Shown piece after piece: positions 18,122 to 27,237 of a DNA stretch of 64,000 nt. The DNA lies in the NCBI RefSeq assembly GCF_007183175.1, contig NZ_AP019807.1:4336001-4400000 (forward strand), given 5' to 3'. Below the pieces are notes generated by a model. That model did not search any database, was not told the DNA's origin, and saw only the letters and a list, made by a program, of their open reading frames with translations. This DNA is from Microbulbifer sp. GL-2. GTDB lineage: Bacteria > Pseudomonadota > Gammaproteobacteria > Pseudomonadales > Cellvibrionaceae. The position numbers were made by a program, and so were the translations under genes. Numbering within the stretch: position 1 is the first letter of the stretch; each line of letters opens with the position of its first letter.

Positions 18122-20248
18122 ATGAAGCATCTAATAGGAGTTACCTGCACTTTAGCCCTGGCTATAAGTGCCCAGGCAGCCGATCGCGTCCCCGCGACCC
18201 CGGATATGCTCTCGTCCCAGACACTGACCGCCACGGCGGGGTCTGATATGGCCTTGGTAAAAGTCCGTGAACGTACTCTCGGAAATGGTAAAACGGTTGC
18301 CCGCTACCAACAGACCCACAAGGGTATTCCTGTTTGGGGCCAAACCGTCACCAGCTCCGGCCAGGGCCTGATTACAGAAATGCATGGCAACGTCCTCACC
18401 GGACTGGAGCTTGAGGTCCCCACTGTGCGGGCGACAATCAATGCCGATAATGCTTTAGATCGCGCCATGAGCCACCAGATCACTCAGCGAGCCCAGCAGG
18501 GTATTGTGCAGGGAGCTCTCTCTGTCCCTGTTCTGAAACTGGAAGCCAAGAACCAGAAAAAAGAACTCTACGTCTACATCAATGAACAGGATGAGGCTCG
18601 CCTAGCCTACCTGATAAATTGGGTTGAATATGGAGAGGAGCCCAAACGTCCGTTCTACTTTATTGATGCAATGACTGGGGAAGTCATCAAGCACTGGGAC
18701 GGCCTGACCTTCCAGGATGCCCAGGGCCCCGGTGGCAACCAAAAGACAGGTCGCTATGAGTACGGCACGGACTTCCCTTCCATGGAAGTTGATAACAATT
18801 GCCGCATGGATACCGCAAATGTAGAAACAGTGGACCTTAACCACGGCACTAGTGGCGGCAGCGTTCACCAGTTCACCTGCCCCTACAATGATCACAAGGA
18901 AATCAATGGTGCCTACTCACCGCTAAATGATGCCCACTTCTTCGGTAATGTAGTCTTCAATATGTTTAGCGACTGGTACAACACCTCGCCACTAACTCAG
19001 AAGTTGCGCCTTCGCGTACATTATGGCAACAGTTATGAAAACGCCTTCTGGGATGGCAGCCAGATGACCTTCGGTGATGGTCTCAACACCTTCTATCCAC
19101 TGGTCAGCCTGGACGTTACCGCACATGAGGTCAGCCACGGCTTTACCGAGCAAAACTCAAATCTTGAGTACAGTCGTCAGCCTGGAGGCATCAATGAAGC
19201 CTTCTCCGATATCGCAGGTGAGGCTGCTGAGTACTTTATGACCGGTAGTAACGACTGGCTAGTTGGAGGACAAATATTTAAAGGCAATGGTGCCCTTCGT
19301 TATTTTGAAGACCCCACTCAGGATGGTAGATCTATCGGGCATGCCAGCGACTATTACGATGGCCTGGACGTTCACTATAGCTCCGGTGTGTACAACCGCG
19401 CTTTTTACCTGCTCGCCAATACCAGTGGCTGGAATACCCGCACAGCTTTTGACGTCTTTGTGCTCGCCAACCAAATGTACTGGGGCCAGTACTCTGACTA
19501 TGATGAAGCCGCTTGTGGTGTGGTCTCCGCAGCAGAGGATTTAGGCTACAACTCTTCAGATGTTACTGCTGCATTTAATACTGTCGGCGTTACCTGTGAC
19601 GATACCCCTCCTCCCCCTCCCGGCGAATTGGAAAACGGTCAGTCCGTGGATGGCCTATCTGGCGGCTCTGGTGATGAACTTCACTACACCATGGAAGTCC
19701 CAGCAGGTGCTACCGGCCTGAGCTTCGCCATGTCTGGCGGTAGTGGTGATGCAGACCTCTACGTGCGTTTCGGCGCGGCTCCAACTACCTCCACCTACGA
19801 CTGTCGCCCATTCAGTGGTGGCAATAACGAGACCTGTGATATCGACGATGGTGATGTGCAAGCCGGCACCTACTATGTGATGGTTCGCGGTTACAGCTCC
19901 TTCTCAGGCGTAAGCTTGGTAGGTAGCTTCACCGGTGGCGGCGGCAACTCCGGTGGCTGGGAAGAAACCAATCTATCCGGTTCCTCCAATGCTTGGCAAC
20001 ACTTCACCTTGGAAGTGGATAGCGGTATGTCAACCCTGAATGCAGTTATGACCGGTGGCAGTGGCGACGGCGACCTCTATGTACGCTACGGTTCAGCCCC
20101 TACCCGCAGCGACTGGGATTGCCGCCCATACAAGTGGGGTAATGATGAAAGCTGCAGCATCAGCAACCCGCAGGCTGGCACTTGGCACATCAGTATTCGT
20201 GGCTACGAAGCTTACTCAGGTGTGGCGCTCAGCGCTCAGGCAGAATAA
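18122..20248 (+). CDS. Secreted M4 (thermolysin/vibriolysin-like) metalloprotease with two PPC domains
   Basis: 708 aa secreted zinc protease. Signal peptide about 1-20 (ending AQAA), FTP/PepSY propeptide about 25-190, M4 catalytic domain about 205-495. Catalytic residues are all present: H335-E336-x-x-H339, third ligand E359 in NEAFSD (20 residues on, as in thermolysin), and the transition-state histidine H418 in DVHYSSGVYN. A proline-rich linker (TPPPPPG, about 495) leads to two similar beta-sandwich pre-peptidase C-terminal domains (about 500-590 and 610-707) with repeated GGSGDADLYVR / GGSGDGDLYVRYG blocks. PPC domains are usually cut off or help secretion and substrate binding. Single-gene unit with its own terminator. 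Confidence 0.95.
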   Translation: MKHLIGVTCTLALAISAQAADRVPATPDMLSSQTLTATAGSDMALVKVRERTLGNGKTVARYQQTHKGIPVWGQTVTSSGQGLITEMHGNVLTGLELEVPTVRATINADNALDRAMSHQITQRAQQGIVQGALSVPVLKLEAKNQKKELYVYINEQDEARLAYLINWVEYGEEPKRPFYFIDAMTGEVIKHWDGLTFQDAQGPGGNQKTGRYEYGTDFPSMEVDNNCRMDTANVETVDLNHGTSGGSVHQFTCPYNDHKEINGAYSPLNDAHFFGNVVFNMFSDWYNTSPLTQKLRLRVHYGNSYENAFWDGSQMTFGDGLNTFYPLVSLDVTAHEVSHGFTEQNSNLEYSRQPGGINEAFSDIAGEAAEYFMTGSNDWLVGGQIFKGNGALRYFEDPTQDGRSIGHASDYYDGLDVHYSSGVYNRAFYLLANTSGWNTRTAFDVFVLANQMYWGQYSDYDEAACGVVSAAEDLGYNSSDVTAAFNTVGVTCDDTPPPPPGELENGQSVDGLSGGSGDELHYTMEVPAGATGLSFAMSGGSGDADLYVRFGAAPTTSTYDCRPFSGGNNETCDIDDGDVQAGTYYVMVRGYSSFSGVSLVGSFTGGGGNSGGWEETNLSGSSNAWQHFTLEVDSGMSTLNAVMTGGSGDGDLYVRYGSAPTRSDWDCRPYKWGNDESCSISNPQAGTWHISIRGYEAYSGVALSAQAE

Positions 20249-20302
20249 GCTTTTCTTCTGAGCAATTCCCGGTTTGGCTGCCATACCAGTCAGGCCGGGT
20301 AT

Positions 20303-20331
20303 AAAAAAGGCAGCCCCTTGGCTGCCTTTTT
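20303..20331. terminator. Bidirectional terminator between protease and symporter genes
   Basis: Stem AAGGCAGCC (20307-20315) pairs with GGCTGCCTT (20320-20328), loop CCTT, with an A run before and T run after, so it works for the plus-strand protease and the minus-strand symporter. Confidence 0.88.
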
Positions 20332-20360
20332 TAATTCAGGATTTTCCCCGAGCCATCACA

Positions 20361-22019
20361 CTACTTATGGCTGGGGTCCTTCCAGTAATCCTTTACTGAG
20401 TCCTTCATCTCCTTCGCCAGCACCGTAATACCAAACAGGTTAGGCAAAGTCATAATCACAATGGCTACTGCAGAGAGATTCCAGATTACGGTCGTATCCT
20501 CAATTGCAGCCCAAAAGAAGGCGATCACATATACAATCCGGTATGGCATAACCGCCCTGGGACCAAACAGGTAAATCATGGAGCGGTCGCCATAATAGGA
20601 CCAAGCAATCGCAGTGGAAAAGGCAAACATCAGAATGCCCAAAGTCACAATCAGGCCACCATACTCCCCAAAGAAGCCGCGCTGGAAGGCCTTACTGGTA
20701 AGTGCGACTGAGTGAACCAGGGATTTACCCCAAATATCCACATCTTCATTGGTAAACTTGCCATCCACCACATTGAGGACACCGCTGAATTGGTCATCAC
20801 CCACACGGAAGTCTAGATCTTCAGCAATGGAGCGTGCATGAATCAGAGTAAATTCCTGTGCATTCAGCGGATGGCCATCGGTCACAACCACCGAGCCATT
20901 ATAGGGTTTCACGTCGCTCGGCTGGCTGCTGAGGTAATTGAACAGCTGTTTGACCTGTTCCGGATTTTCTTCGATATAGCTGCCAGCAACCACATAAGTA
21001 TCCGCACCCTCAAAAAGGTTCTCATGCTTTTCAGTCCAAACACCGGATGAAAGGATCACCAAACCAGTCAGCGTACAAATAATGATCGTATCGATAAAGG
21101 GCTCAAGCAGGGAAACCATACCTTCAGAAACAGGCTCATCTGCACGTGCCGCGGCGTGGGCAATTGGTGCCGAACCCTGCCCCGCTTCGTTGGAGAAGAG
21201 ACCCCGGTTTACACCACGATTGAAAGCGTAAGCAAAGCTGGCGCCGAGGAAGCCTCCAGCTGCAGCACTGCCATTGAAGGCATCTCGGAAAACAGTAGCA
21301 AAGGAAGGGATAATATTTTCGATGTTATAGAAAATCACCCCCAGAGCACCGATCACATAGATCAGGGCCATCGCGGGAACAATGGTGGAAGTCACCTTGG
21401 CAATCCGCGTAATACCGCCAATGATCACCATACCCAGCAAGATGGCCAGCACACCACCGGTCAAAGCTTTCTCGATTCCGAATGAATCGTGCATCGCCTG
21501 GGCGATATTGTTCACCTGCGGAAGGCTTCCGGTACCAAACGAGCAGATCACCGTAGCAATGGCAAACAGAATTGCCAACCACTTCATATTGAGACGGCGC
21601 TCCATATAGAACATGGGGCCACCAGCATAGTAACCATCCGCCGCTTTAATACGATACTTGTGTGAAAGGGTGACTTCGACAAACTTGGTTGTCATACCGA
21701 GGAAGGCAGTCATCCACATCCAAAATAATGCTGCCGGCCCTCCCAGGAAAATAGCGAGGCCTACACCACCGATATTACCGGTACCAACGGTACCGGAAAG
21801 CGCTGTGGCCAGAGCCTGGAAGTGAGAGGTATCGCCAGGGTCTCCGGGCTTGTCGTACTTGCCTTGTACAATTTTGATCGCGTGCCCGAAGTAGCGAATT
21901 TGCGGGAACCCGAGATAAATGGTGAAAAAGAAACCTACTCCGAGCAACACCCAGGGAAACCAAGGTGCCGAACCGAGCATACCATCCAATGACAGCAACA
22001 GTTGATTAAAGAAATCCAA
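20361..22019 (-). CDS. Sodium:alanine/glycine symporter (AGCS family)
   Basis: 552 aa inner-membrane protein. AGCS signatures: TALSGTVGTGNIGGVGLAIF with FLGGPAALFWMW, then GGPMFYMERRL, and AYAFNRGVNRGLFSNEAGQG. It moves alanine, glycine or related amino acids with Na+. It is about 80-100 residues longer than usual (most members 440-480): the extra length lies in a hydrophilic stretch of roughly 100 residues (about 330-435) between a helix ending LSSGVWTE and VHSVALTSKAF, where standard members have a short loop. It sits beside a D-cysteine desulfhydrase-like gene on the same strand, 110 bp apart. Confidence 0.9.
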   Translation of the reverse strand: MDFFNQLLLSLDGMLGSAPWFPWVLLGVGFFFTIYLGFPQIRYFGHAIKIVQGKYDKPGDPGDTSHFQALATALSGTVGTGNIGGVGLAIFLGGPAALFWMWMTAFLGMTTKFVEVTLSHKYRIKAADGYYAGGPMFYMERRLNMKWLAILFAIATVICSFGTGSLPQVNNIAQAMHDSFGIEKALTGGVLAILLGMVIIGGITRIAKVTSTIVPAMALIYVIGALGVIFYNIENIIPSFATVFRDAFNGSAAAGGFLGASFAYAFNRGVNRGLFSNEAGQGSAPIAHAAARADEPVSEGMVSLLEPFIDTIIICTLTGLVILSSGVWTEKHENLFEGADTYVVAGSYIEENPEQVKQLFNYLSSQPSDVKPYNGSVVVTDGHPLNAQEFTLIHARSIAEDLDFRVGDDQFSGVLNVVDGKFTNEDVDIWGKSLVHSVALTSKAFQRGFFGEYGGLIVTLGILMFAFSTAIAWSYYGDRSMIYLFGPRAVMPYRIVYVIAFFWAAIEDTTVIWNLSAVAIVIMTLPNLFGITVLAKEMKDSVKDYWKDPSHK

Positions 22020-22129
22020 ACTAACCCCCCACTCCTCTGACTTAATTCTGATTGTTTTATATACAGCTGTAGCCGTAATTTTGTTGCGCAGGTTAGCAGC
22101 TTACGCAGCAGTAGAACAGTAATGGGGGA

Positions 22130-23167
22130 CTAAACCCGCTGAAATGGAAAATTTTGCCGATGGGGAAATAAGGCGAACTGCCCGCCAGTATGGACAAAGA
22201 TCAAGTTATGACAGCCAACGTACTTACCATTACTCAGATCCTGTAAAAGTCCATGAAAGGCTTTTCCGGTATAGACCGGATCTAGTAAGAGTCCTTCAAG
22301 CTTCGCCACTTCGGAAATTGTTTGATAGATCGCAGGGTCCGCCTCACCATATCCGGGCCCTATATGTTTCGCGTTCACATGAACCTTCAGGGACTTCAGG
22401 TCGATATCATTCCCAGTCAAGCCTTTCCAGTGACGAATATCTTCGCGAACCTTATCCTGAAAGTAACCTGCGTCATCACACACCGCGTATCCAGTAACCC
22501 CGGCTTTAACCTGGAGCAACCTGCAACCGAGGGTCAGTCCTGCCTGGGTTCCCCCACTGCCAGTAGCGCAAACTATATGCTCGGGCTCAAACCCCAGAGT
22601 ATTGCAATCCTCTATTAACTCCCGTGCAGCTGCCAGATAACCCCAGATGCCCAGGCCATCGCTGGCTCCAGTGGGGATACCAAATGGGCGGCGACCCCGC
22701 GCAAGGTACTCCTCGCGCCACTGAGTAAAAATCCGGCTTAAATTTCCAGCGTATTCTGAACGCGGGTAGATTGTAATTTCCGCACCAGCGAGATGATCCA
22801 GCAACAGATTCCCATCCACTGCCACATCACTCTCGCCGCGCAGCAACAAATGAACCTTAAGCCCAAGGCGGGCGCCAACAAGGGCAGTGGTGCGGCAGTG
22901 ATTGGATTGAATACCCCCGCAGGTGATCAGGGTGTCGCAATCCCTTCTGAGAGCCTCAGCAGTAACAAACTCAAGTTTGCGCAGCTTGTTGCCGGACATT
23001 CCGGATTCTGTCAGGTCATCCCTTTTTACCCATATCTTCGGCCCATTAAAAGGAAAAGAGTAGAGTTCACTAACTCGGTCGAGGGACTGTAAAGGAGTTG
23101 GCAAGTTGGCTAAGTGCAGGCGCTCAGGTAGTTTGACTGGCAGGCTCTTGGGCAAAACAAACTCCAC
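22130..23167 (-). CDS. PLP-dependent D-cysteine desulfhydrase / ACC deaminase family
   Basis: 345 aa, tryptophan-synthase-beta fold. Key pieces: VKRDDLTESGMSGNKLRKLE with the Schiff-base lysine K61, ITCGGIQSNHCRTTALVGARLG for substrate and phosphate binding, and VCATGSGGTQAGL. It should split D-cysteine to pyruvate, sulfide and ammonia, or deaminate ACC; the sequence does not separate these. The neighbouring alanine/glycine symporter suggests use of imported small amino acids, which is inference. Confidence 0.85.
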   Translation of the reverse strand: MEFVLPKSLPVKLPERLHLANLPTPLQSLDRVSELYSFPFNGPKIWVKRDDLTESGMSGNKLRKLEFVTAEALRRDCDTLITCGGIQSNHCRTTALVGARLGLKVHLLLRGESDVAVDGNLLLDHLAGAEITIYPRSEYAGNLSRIFTQWREEYLARGRRPFGIPTGASDGLGIWGYLAAARELIEDCNTLGFEPEHIVCATGSGGTQAGLTLGCRLLQVKAGVTGYAVCDDAGYFQDKVREDIRHWKGLTGNDIDLKSLKVHVNAKHIGPGYGEADPAIYQTISEVAKLEGLLLDPVYTGKAFHGLLQDLSNGKYVGCHNLIFVHTGGQFALFPHRQNFPFQRV

Positions 23168-23562
23168 TTCAATTGATAGAATCGAAATTAATAGGGGTCC
23201 GCCAGCTCTTTCCTACCTTTATATTTGCGAAGTCAGCAGGAGTTCCAAGTCCCTTTATAAACCAACACCATTTCGACGGTAACAGGGCTAATCACAGTTT
23301 GCGGCCTCAATTCTCAGATAATTCTGGCTCCCAAAAAACATGGAGACATAGCTGGGTAAAAAGGTCGCGATTTACGTAGAAAGATCTACCTTTGTGAAAA
23401 CACTGGGTTCCCTGCTATTCCCAACCAATATTCCATGTAGCCATTTACCTGCATTTTTTCCATTGATTAAAGATTAATCACCCGCTGGCGGCATCAATAA
23501 AAAAGCCCGGCAATTACCGGGCTTTCCTGCGAAGCAGCTGAAAGATCGAACCCTGGGGGCAA
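23168..23562. other. Intergenic region between the desulfhydrase gene and yajC
   Basis: 395 bp. It contains the yajC terminator at the right side and presumably the promoter of the desulfhydrase gene. No other feature recognised. Confidence 0.45.
23495..23525 (-). terminator. Rho-independent terminator of yajC
   Basis: Stem AAAGCCCGG (23502-23510) pairs with CCGGGCTTT (23517-23525), loop of six, followed on the minus strand by a T run (23496-23504 region). It lies 38 bp past the yajC stop. Confidence 0.85.
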
Positions 23563-23895
23563 TCAGATCTTTTTAATCGTGCCTTTCGGCAAAACTGCGT
23601 GAACTGCCACTTTCTGGAACTTCAGGGACATATTGTCTGCAACTTCCAGCACGATGTAGTCTTCATCCACTTTGTCCACGCGACCCAGCATGCCGCTGCT
23701 CATTACAACTTCATCACCTTTTTTCAGGGCACCAACCAACTCCTGGTGCTCCTTCTGGCGCTTGCGCTGAGGGCGGATAATAAAAAACCACATGAACGCG
23801 AACAGGCCTGCAAACATTAACAGGGTTATCATCGGATTACCCTGCGCTGCTGGCGCCGCTTCCTGTGCCATCGCAGAGGGAATAAAAAAGCTCAT
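23563..23895 (-). CDS. yajC: Sec translocon accessory protein YajC
   Basis: 110 aa from the ATG at 23895 (GAGG site upstream; a longer reading to 23907 from TTG is unlikely). Typical layout: short periplasmic start with SFFIPSAMAQE, one membrane helix (about 22-40), IIRPQRKRQKEH, then a basic KOW-like cytosolic domain (LKKGDEVVMSSGMLGRVDKV, KFQKVAVHAVLPKGT). YajC associates with SecDF. Unusually, neither tgt nor secD/secF is adjacent: a terminator follows at once and an AraC-type gene lies upstream. Confidence 0.93.
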   Translation of the reverse strand: MSFFIPSAMAQEAAPAAQGNPMITLLMFAGLFAFMWFFIIRPQRKRQKEHQELVGALKKGDEVVMSSGMLGRVDKVDEDYIVLEVADNMSLKFQKVAVHAVLPKGTIKKI

Positions 23896-24006
23896 GCAAA
23901 ACCTCAAAGAGTCAGCCTATAAAATTGCCGCCAACTCTAACGGGTTTGCCCCGCTGAGGCAACGGATCGGGCCGATCCAAAAAGGATCGACCAAACCAAT
24001 TTCCAC

Positions 24007-24453
24007 TTAAAAGCGCTGGCGAACCTGGCGGCGATAGCCAGTAGGTGACATACCGGTCCAGCGTTTAAAGGCGCTGGTGAAGCTGGTTCTGTCTGAAAAG
24101 TCCAGAATTCTTGAGATTCCATCGACACTGAGCGCGGTATCCTTGAGGAAGTGCACCGCATGGCGAAAACGTACGTGATCGCGCAGCGAGGCAAAGCTCA
24201 GGTTGTGCTCCTGCAAACGACGCTGCAGGGTCCGGGTGGACATGCTTAAGTCGGAAGCAACGGGGCGAATTGCGAGGGAGGCCTTGCCGATGCGCTGCTC
24301 AAGCACATCGATCACCCTGGCAGCAATGCCAAAGCTGGTAGCCTCCGGGGGAGCCAGCAGCTGGTCGAGAATATTCGGGTCACCGGATATCCTGGCCTGC
24401 TGAAGGGATTTATCTTCAGAGAGCGAAGTCTGGTCGGGCTGAGTATGGTTCAT
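24007..24453 (-). CDS. Short AraC-family DNA-binding protein
   Basis: 148 aa, with only the C-terminal AraC double HTH (about 50-145): VASDLSMSTRTLQRRLQEHN, SFASLRDHVRFRHAVHFLKD, then GISRILDFSDRTSFTSAFKR and WTGMSPTGYRR. This is the OruR/ArgR-like subgroup motif normally attached to a roughly 200-residue ligand domain (Arabinose_bd), which is absent here; residues 1-45 look unstructured. No frameshifted sensor domain is obvious upstream in the 420-bp gap. Either a stand-alone regulator or the remnant of a longer one. Confidence 0.8.
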   Translation of the reverse strand: MNHTQPDQTSLSEDKSLQQARISGDPNILDQLLAPPEATSFGIAARVIDVLEQRIGKASLAIRPVASDLSMSTRTLQRRLQEHNLSFASLRDHVRFRHAVHFLKDTALSVDGISRILDFSDRTSFTSAFKRWTGMSPTGYRRQVRQRF

Positions 24454-24873
24454 CGAGCTGCTCCTTTTGAGTTCCGTGAGCCGCAGTTATTTTTCTATGT
24501 CCGCATCCAGCGAATCCCGGTTGCCCCTGCCCACACCAACACACCAACTTCTTCGGTGGACTACTACTCGATGCGGGATGCACCAAAAACAGACATCGAA
24601 TCCTTCACAGAGATGTACAATTTTTAAACTAACCGCTCCGGCAATACCCCTCAGAGAATAACTCTTTCGCCGGCGCACCTTTCCTTTACAACGACCAGTA
24701 TAGACCAAGAATTGAGAATGCAAGGGGCGACAGCGGTTTTTTTCATCTTATTGTGCTGTATAGGGCAGAAACGCATGGTTATAGCTCTCGTTTTTTCCGC
24801 CCCGGCCTGACCTTGGGGAGCGGGGACAGCTCACAAACGAGCTCCCCATCCTAGCGCCCATTGAGTTCCAAAA
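24454..24873. other. Intergenic region between bcp and the AraC-type gene
   Basis: 420 bp. Near the bcp end a possible hairpin GGGGAGC (24815-24821) with GCTCCCC (24841-24847) could end bcp transcription, though it has no clear T run. Short ORFs here lack coding character. No truncated AraC sensor domain was recognised. Confidence 0.4.
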
Positions 24874-25350
24874 TCAGTCCAGGTTTTCTTTAATCCAGTT
24901 GAGCACATCTTCACTGTGGGTCTTGGTTTTGACCTTATCGATGATATGACATAGGCGGCCACCCTTATCGATGACAAAAGTGGTTCTGATCAGCCCCACA
25001 TATTCTTTGCCCATAAATTTTTTCAGGCCCCAGCAGCCATACTTATCAGCAATTTTGTGATCTTCATCAGACAGGAGATCAAAATTCAGTTCATGTTTGT
25101 CGATAAAACGCTGCAATTTGGCTTCCGGGTCCGGGCTGACTCCAAGCACTACAGTATCGAGTCTCTTAAACTCACTCTCGCTATCGCGAATGCCGCAGGC
25201 TTGGGTAGTGCAACCTGGCGTCAGCGCTTTCGGGTAGAAATACAGCACTACATTAGCCTTGTCTCGAAAATCCTTGAGCGAAACCTTCTCACCACTTTGG
25301 TTTGTTAGAGTAAAAGCCGGTGCCAGATTGCCAATTTTGGGAAAAGCCAT
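24874..25350 (-). CDS. bcp: Thioredoxin-dependent thiol peroxidase (peroxiredoxin Q / Bcp)
   Basis: 158 aa, normal length. Cytosolic peroxiredoxin reducing peroxides with thioredoxin electrons. The motif TPGCTTQACGIRD gives the peroxidatic C47 and resolving C52 (spacing as in E. coli Bcp). FYPKALTPGCT and DHKIADKYGCWGLKKFMGKE fit the family. Single gene. Confidence 0.95.
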   Translation of the reverse strand: MAFPKIGNLAPAFTLTNQSGEKVSLKDFRDKANVVLYFYPKALTPGCTTQACGIRDSESEFKRLDTVVLGVSPDPEAKLQRFIDKHELNFDLLSDEDHKIADKYGCWGLKKFMGKEYVGLIRTTFVIDKGGRLCHIIDKVKTKTHSEDVLNWIKENLD

Positions 25351-25421
25351 TAGAGATCCCCTGGGGAGTTGTTGTAAATAATGCGGGGATTATATCGAAA
25401 AGTGCTTAACGGGACGCCATA

Positions 25422-25943
25422 TCAAAACTGGCGCAGGTGAAACTCCTGCTCTTTACGCGCAGCGATGCCTATCCGCCCTAGCTTCTGCACCAGGTCGGCC
25501 TTCTCCGCATCTGTGAGGAACTCCCCCACTTCCAAGCAACCCTCAGGCCCACTAAAGCTCACTTTGGCTGGCTCGGCCGAACTGGCTCCCATGCGCACCA
25601 AAAGTGCCAGCTTCTCACGGGAAAACTCTCGATGGTAAACACTTTGCTGCCTAAAGCCTTTACAACAGTCAAGTACCACCCGCTCGTCATTGATACGTAT
25701 TACTTCACGACGGGTACCCTCAATACACACATAGGCGAACAACACTGCAAGCAACAGTATCTCAAGGCCGGCGAACGGCAGAATCATCCAGGCTCCAGCA
25801 AAGGCGAAGGCTAGGCTGATACCCAGAGAAACTGCCACGAGAGAGAAAAATACCCATAAGTTGCCAGAAACCGACAGGGATTGGTTTGGCTGCAAGAGAA
25901 TACAGGCGCATCGAGAGGAGTGGCGGCCGACTTCTGTGACCAT
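25422..25943 (-). CDS. DUF2244 membrane protein
   Basis: 173 aa from the ATG at 25943 (GGAAG nine bases upstream). The open frame runs back to 26228 but that would cross the mdh terminator and the mdh gene end, so the longer start is rejected. Family pattern: ILLQPNQSLSVSGNLWVFFS leading into two membrane helices (about 25-75), then a beta-rich domain (EVIRINDERVVLDC, REKLALLVRMG, EVGEFLTDAEKADLVQKLG). DUF2244 proteins are inner-membrane proteins of unknown job, often near cytochrome oxidase genes; none is nearby here. Confidence 0.75.
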   Translation of the reverse strand: MVTEVGRHSSRCACILLQPNQSLSVSGNLWVFFSLVAVSLGISLAFAFAGAWMILPFAGLEILLLAVLFAYVCIEGTRREVIRINDERVVLDCCKGFRQQSVYHREFSREKLALLVRMGASSAEPAKVSFSGPEGCLEVGEFLTDAEKADLVQKLGRIGIAARKEQEFHLRQF

Positions 25944-26053
25944 GGCAAACGCTTCCGGCAAATACTTACAATCAGTGTAGTGCCAGCGCCACCAGCCCAC
26001 ATGTGCATGGCGACCCATCGGTTCAGCTCTTTGTAACATAGAGGAAACACCAT

Positions 26054-26081
26054 AAAAAAACCCGCACAATTGTGCGGGTTT
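26054..26081 (-). terminator. Rho-independent terminator of mdh
   Basis: Perfect palindrome AAACCCGCACA/TGTGCGGGTTT centred at 26069-26070, followed on the minus strand by seven T residues. It lies about 45 bp past the mdh stop. Confidence 0.9.
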
Positions 26082-26124
26082 TTCAGGTTGGCCAGCCTGC
26101 CACCAGGCTGGCCTATCAATGCGC

Positions 26125-27105
26125 TTATGGCAGCAGATGCGCCACTGCGTCGCGCTCTTCCGCCAGCTCCTGCTCAGTGGCAGACATTTTCTCGCGGGAG
26201 AATTCACTGATATCAACACCTTGTACAATTTCCCAGTCGCCGTCTTTACAGGTGCAGGGGAAAGAGTAAATCAGGCCTTCCTGAATGCCGTAGGAACCAT
26301 CGCTGTATACAGCCATGCTGGTCCAATCGCCTTCAGCAGTACCCAGCGCCCAATCGTGCATATGGTCAATAGCAGCGTTAGCCGCAGATGCGGCAGAAGA
26401 AGCGCCACGTGCCTTGATGATTGCTGCACCACGTTGCTGGACCGTCGGAATAAAATCGTTCTCGTACCAGTCCTGCTCCACTTTATCCATAGCCGGAGTA
26501 CCAGAAACTTTTACCTGGTACAGATCAGGGTACTGAGTGGAGGAGTGGTTACCCCAGATAGTCATGTGGGTAATGTCATTAACGCTGGACTCAGTCTTGT
26601 TGGCCAGTTGCGACAGGGCGCGATTGTGGTCCAGGCGAGTCATAGCGGTAAAGTTGCGCGGATCCAGGTCCGGTGCATTGCGCTGGGCAATCAAAGCGTT
26701 GGTGTTAGCAGGGTTGCCAACAACCAGTACTTTTACATTGCGCGAGGCAACATCGTTCAGGGCCTTACCCTGTGCGGAGAAGATGGCTGCGTTGGCTTCC
26801 AACAGATCCTTGCGCTCCATGCCCGGTCCACGGGGGCGTGCGCCCACGAGCAGGGCATAGTCGGCATCTTTGAATGCAACAGTAGCGTCATCGCTCTGAA
26901 CAATACCCGAGAGCAGCGGGAAAGCGCAGTCTTCGAGCTCCATGGCTACGCCTTTCAGCGCCTCCAGCGCTGGAGTAATTTCCAACAACTGCAGAATAAC
27001 CGGTTGATCTTTACCCAGCATTTCACCGGAAGCGATACGGAACAGCAGCGAATAGCTGATCTGACCGGCGGCGCCGGTAACAGCAACACGAACAGGTGCT
27101 TTCAC
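26125..27105 (-). CDS. mdh: Malate dehydrogenase
   Basis: 326 aa. NAD-dependent oxidation of malate to oxaloacetate in the TCA cycle. The start RVAVTGAAGQISYSLLFRIA is the Rossmann motif of the type-2 (LDH-like, Burkholderia/Acinetobacter kind) enzyme, longer than E. coli Mdh (312). Substrate-loop and catalytic residues are visible: GARPRGPGMERKDLLEANA with the two arginines, MTRLDHNRA, and MTIWGNHSSTQYPD carrying the catalytic histidine. Own terminator downstream. Confidence 0.96.
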   Translation of the reverse strand: MKAPVRVAVTGAAGQISYSLLFRIASGEMLGKDQPVILQLLEITPALEALKGVAMELEDCAFPLLSGIVQSDDATVAFKDADYALLVGARPRGPGMERKDLLEANAAIFSAQGKALNDVASRNVKVLVVGNPANTNALIAQRNAPDLDPRNFTAMTRLDHNRALSQLANKTESSVNDITHMTIWGNHSSTQYPDLYQVKVSGTPAMDKVEQDWYENDFIPTVQQRGAAIIKARGASSAASAANAAIDHMHDWALGTAEGDWTSMAVYSDGSYGIQEGLIYSFPCTCKDGDWEIVQGVDISEFSREKMSATEQELAEERDAVAHLLP

Positions 27106-27237
27106 GATAGTTCTCCTCGTTTGTAAGCGGCCGCATTATAGGGCTTCGCGAGCAAATTTCACCTCAAGCAGAGAAATTACCGGCTCAATTTGTTTAACAG
27201 AAGCCTCTGACATTCGGCCGGTACGCACAAAGGCAGA

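Noticed and set aside
25944..26228. N-terminal extension of the DUF2244 gene
   Set aside because: It would cross the mdh terminator and overlap the mdh end; family similarity begins at the ATG at 25943.
26119..27126. 335-aa plus-strand open frame
   Set aside because: It is fully antisense to mdh, whose protein is unmistakable; no ribosome site or domain in the plus frame.
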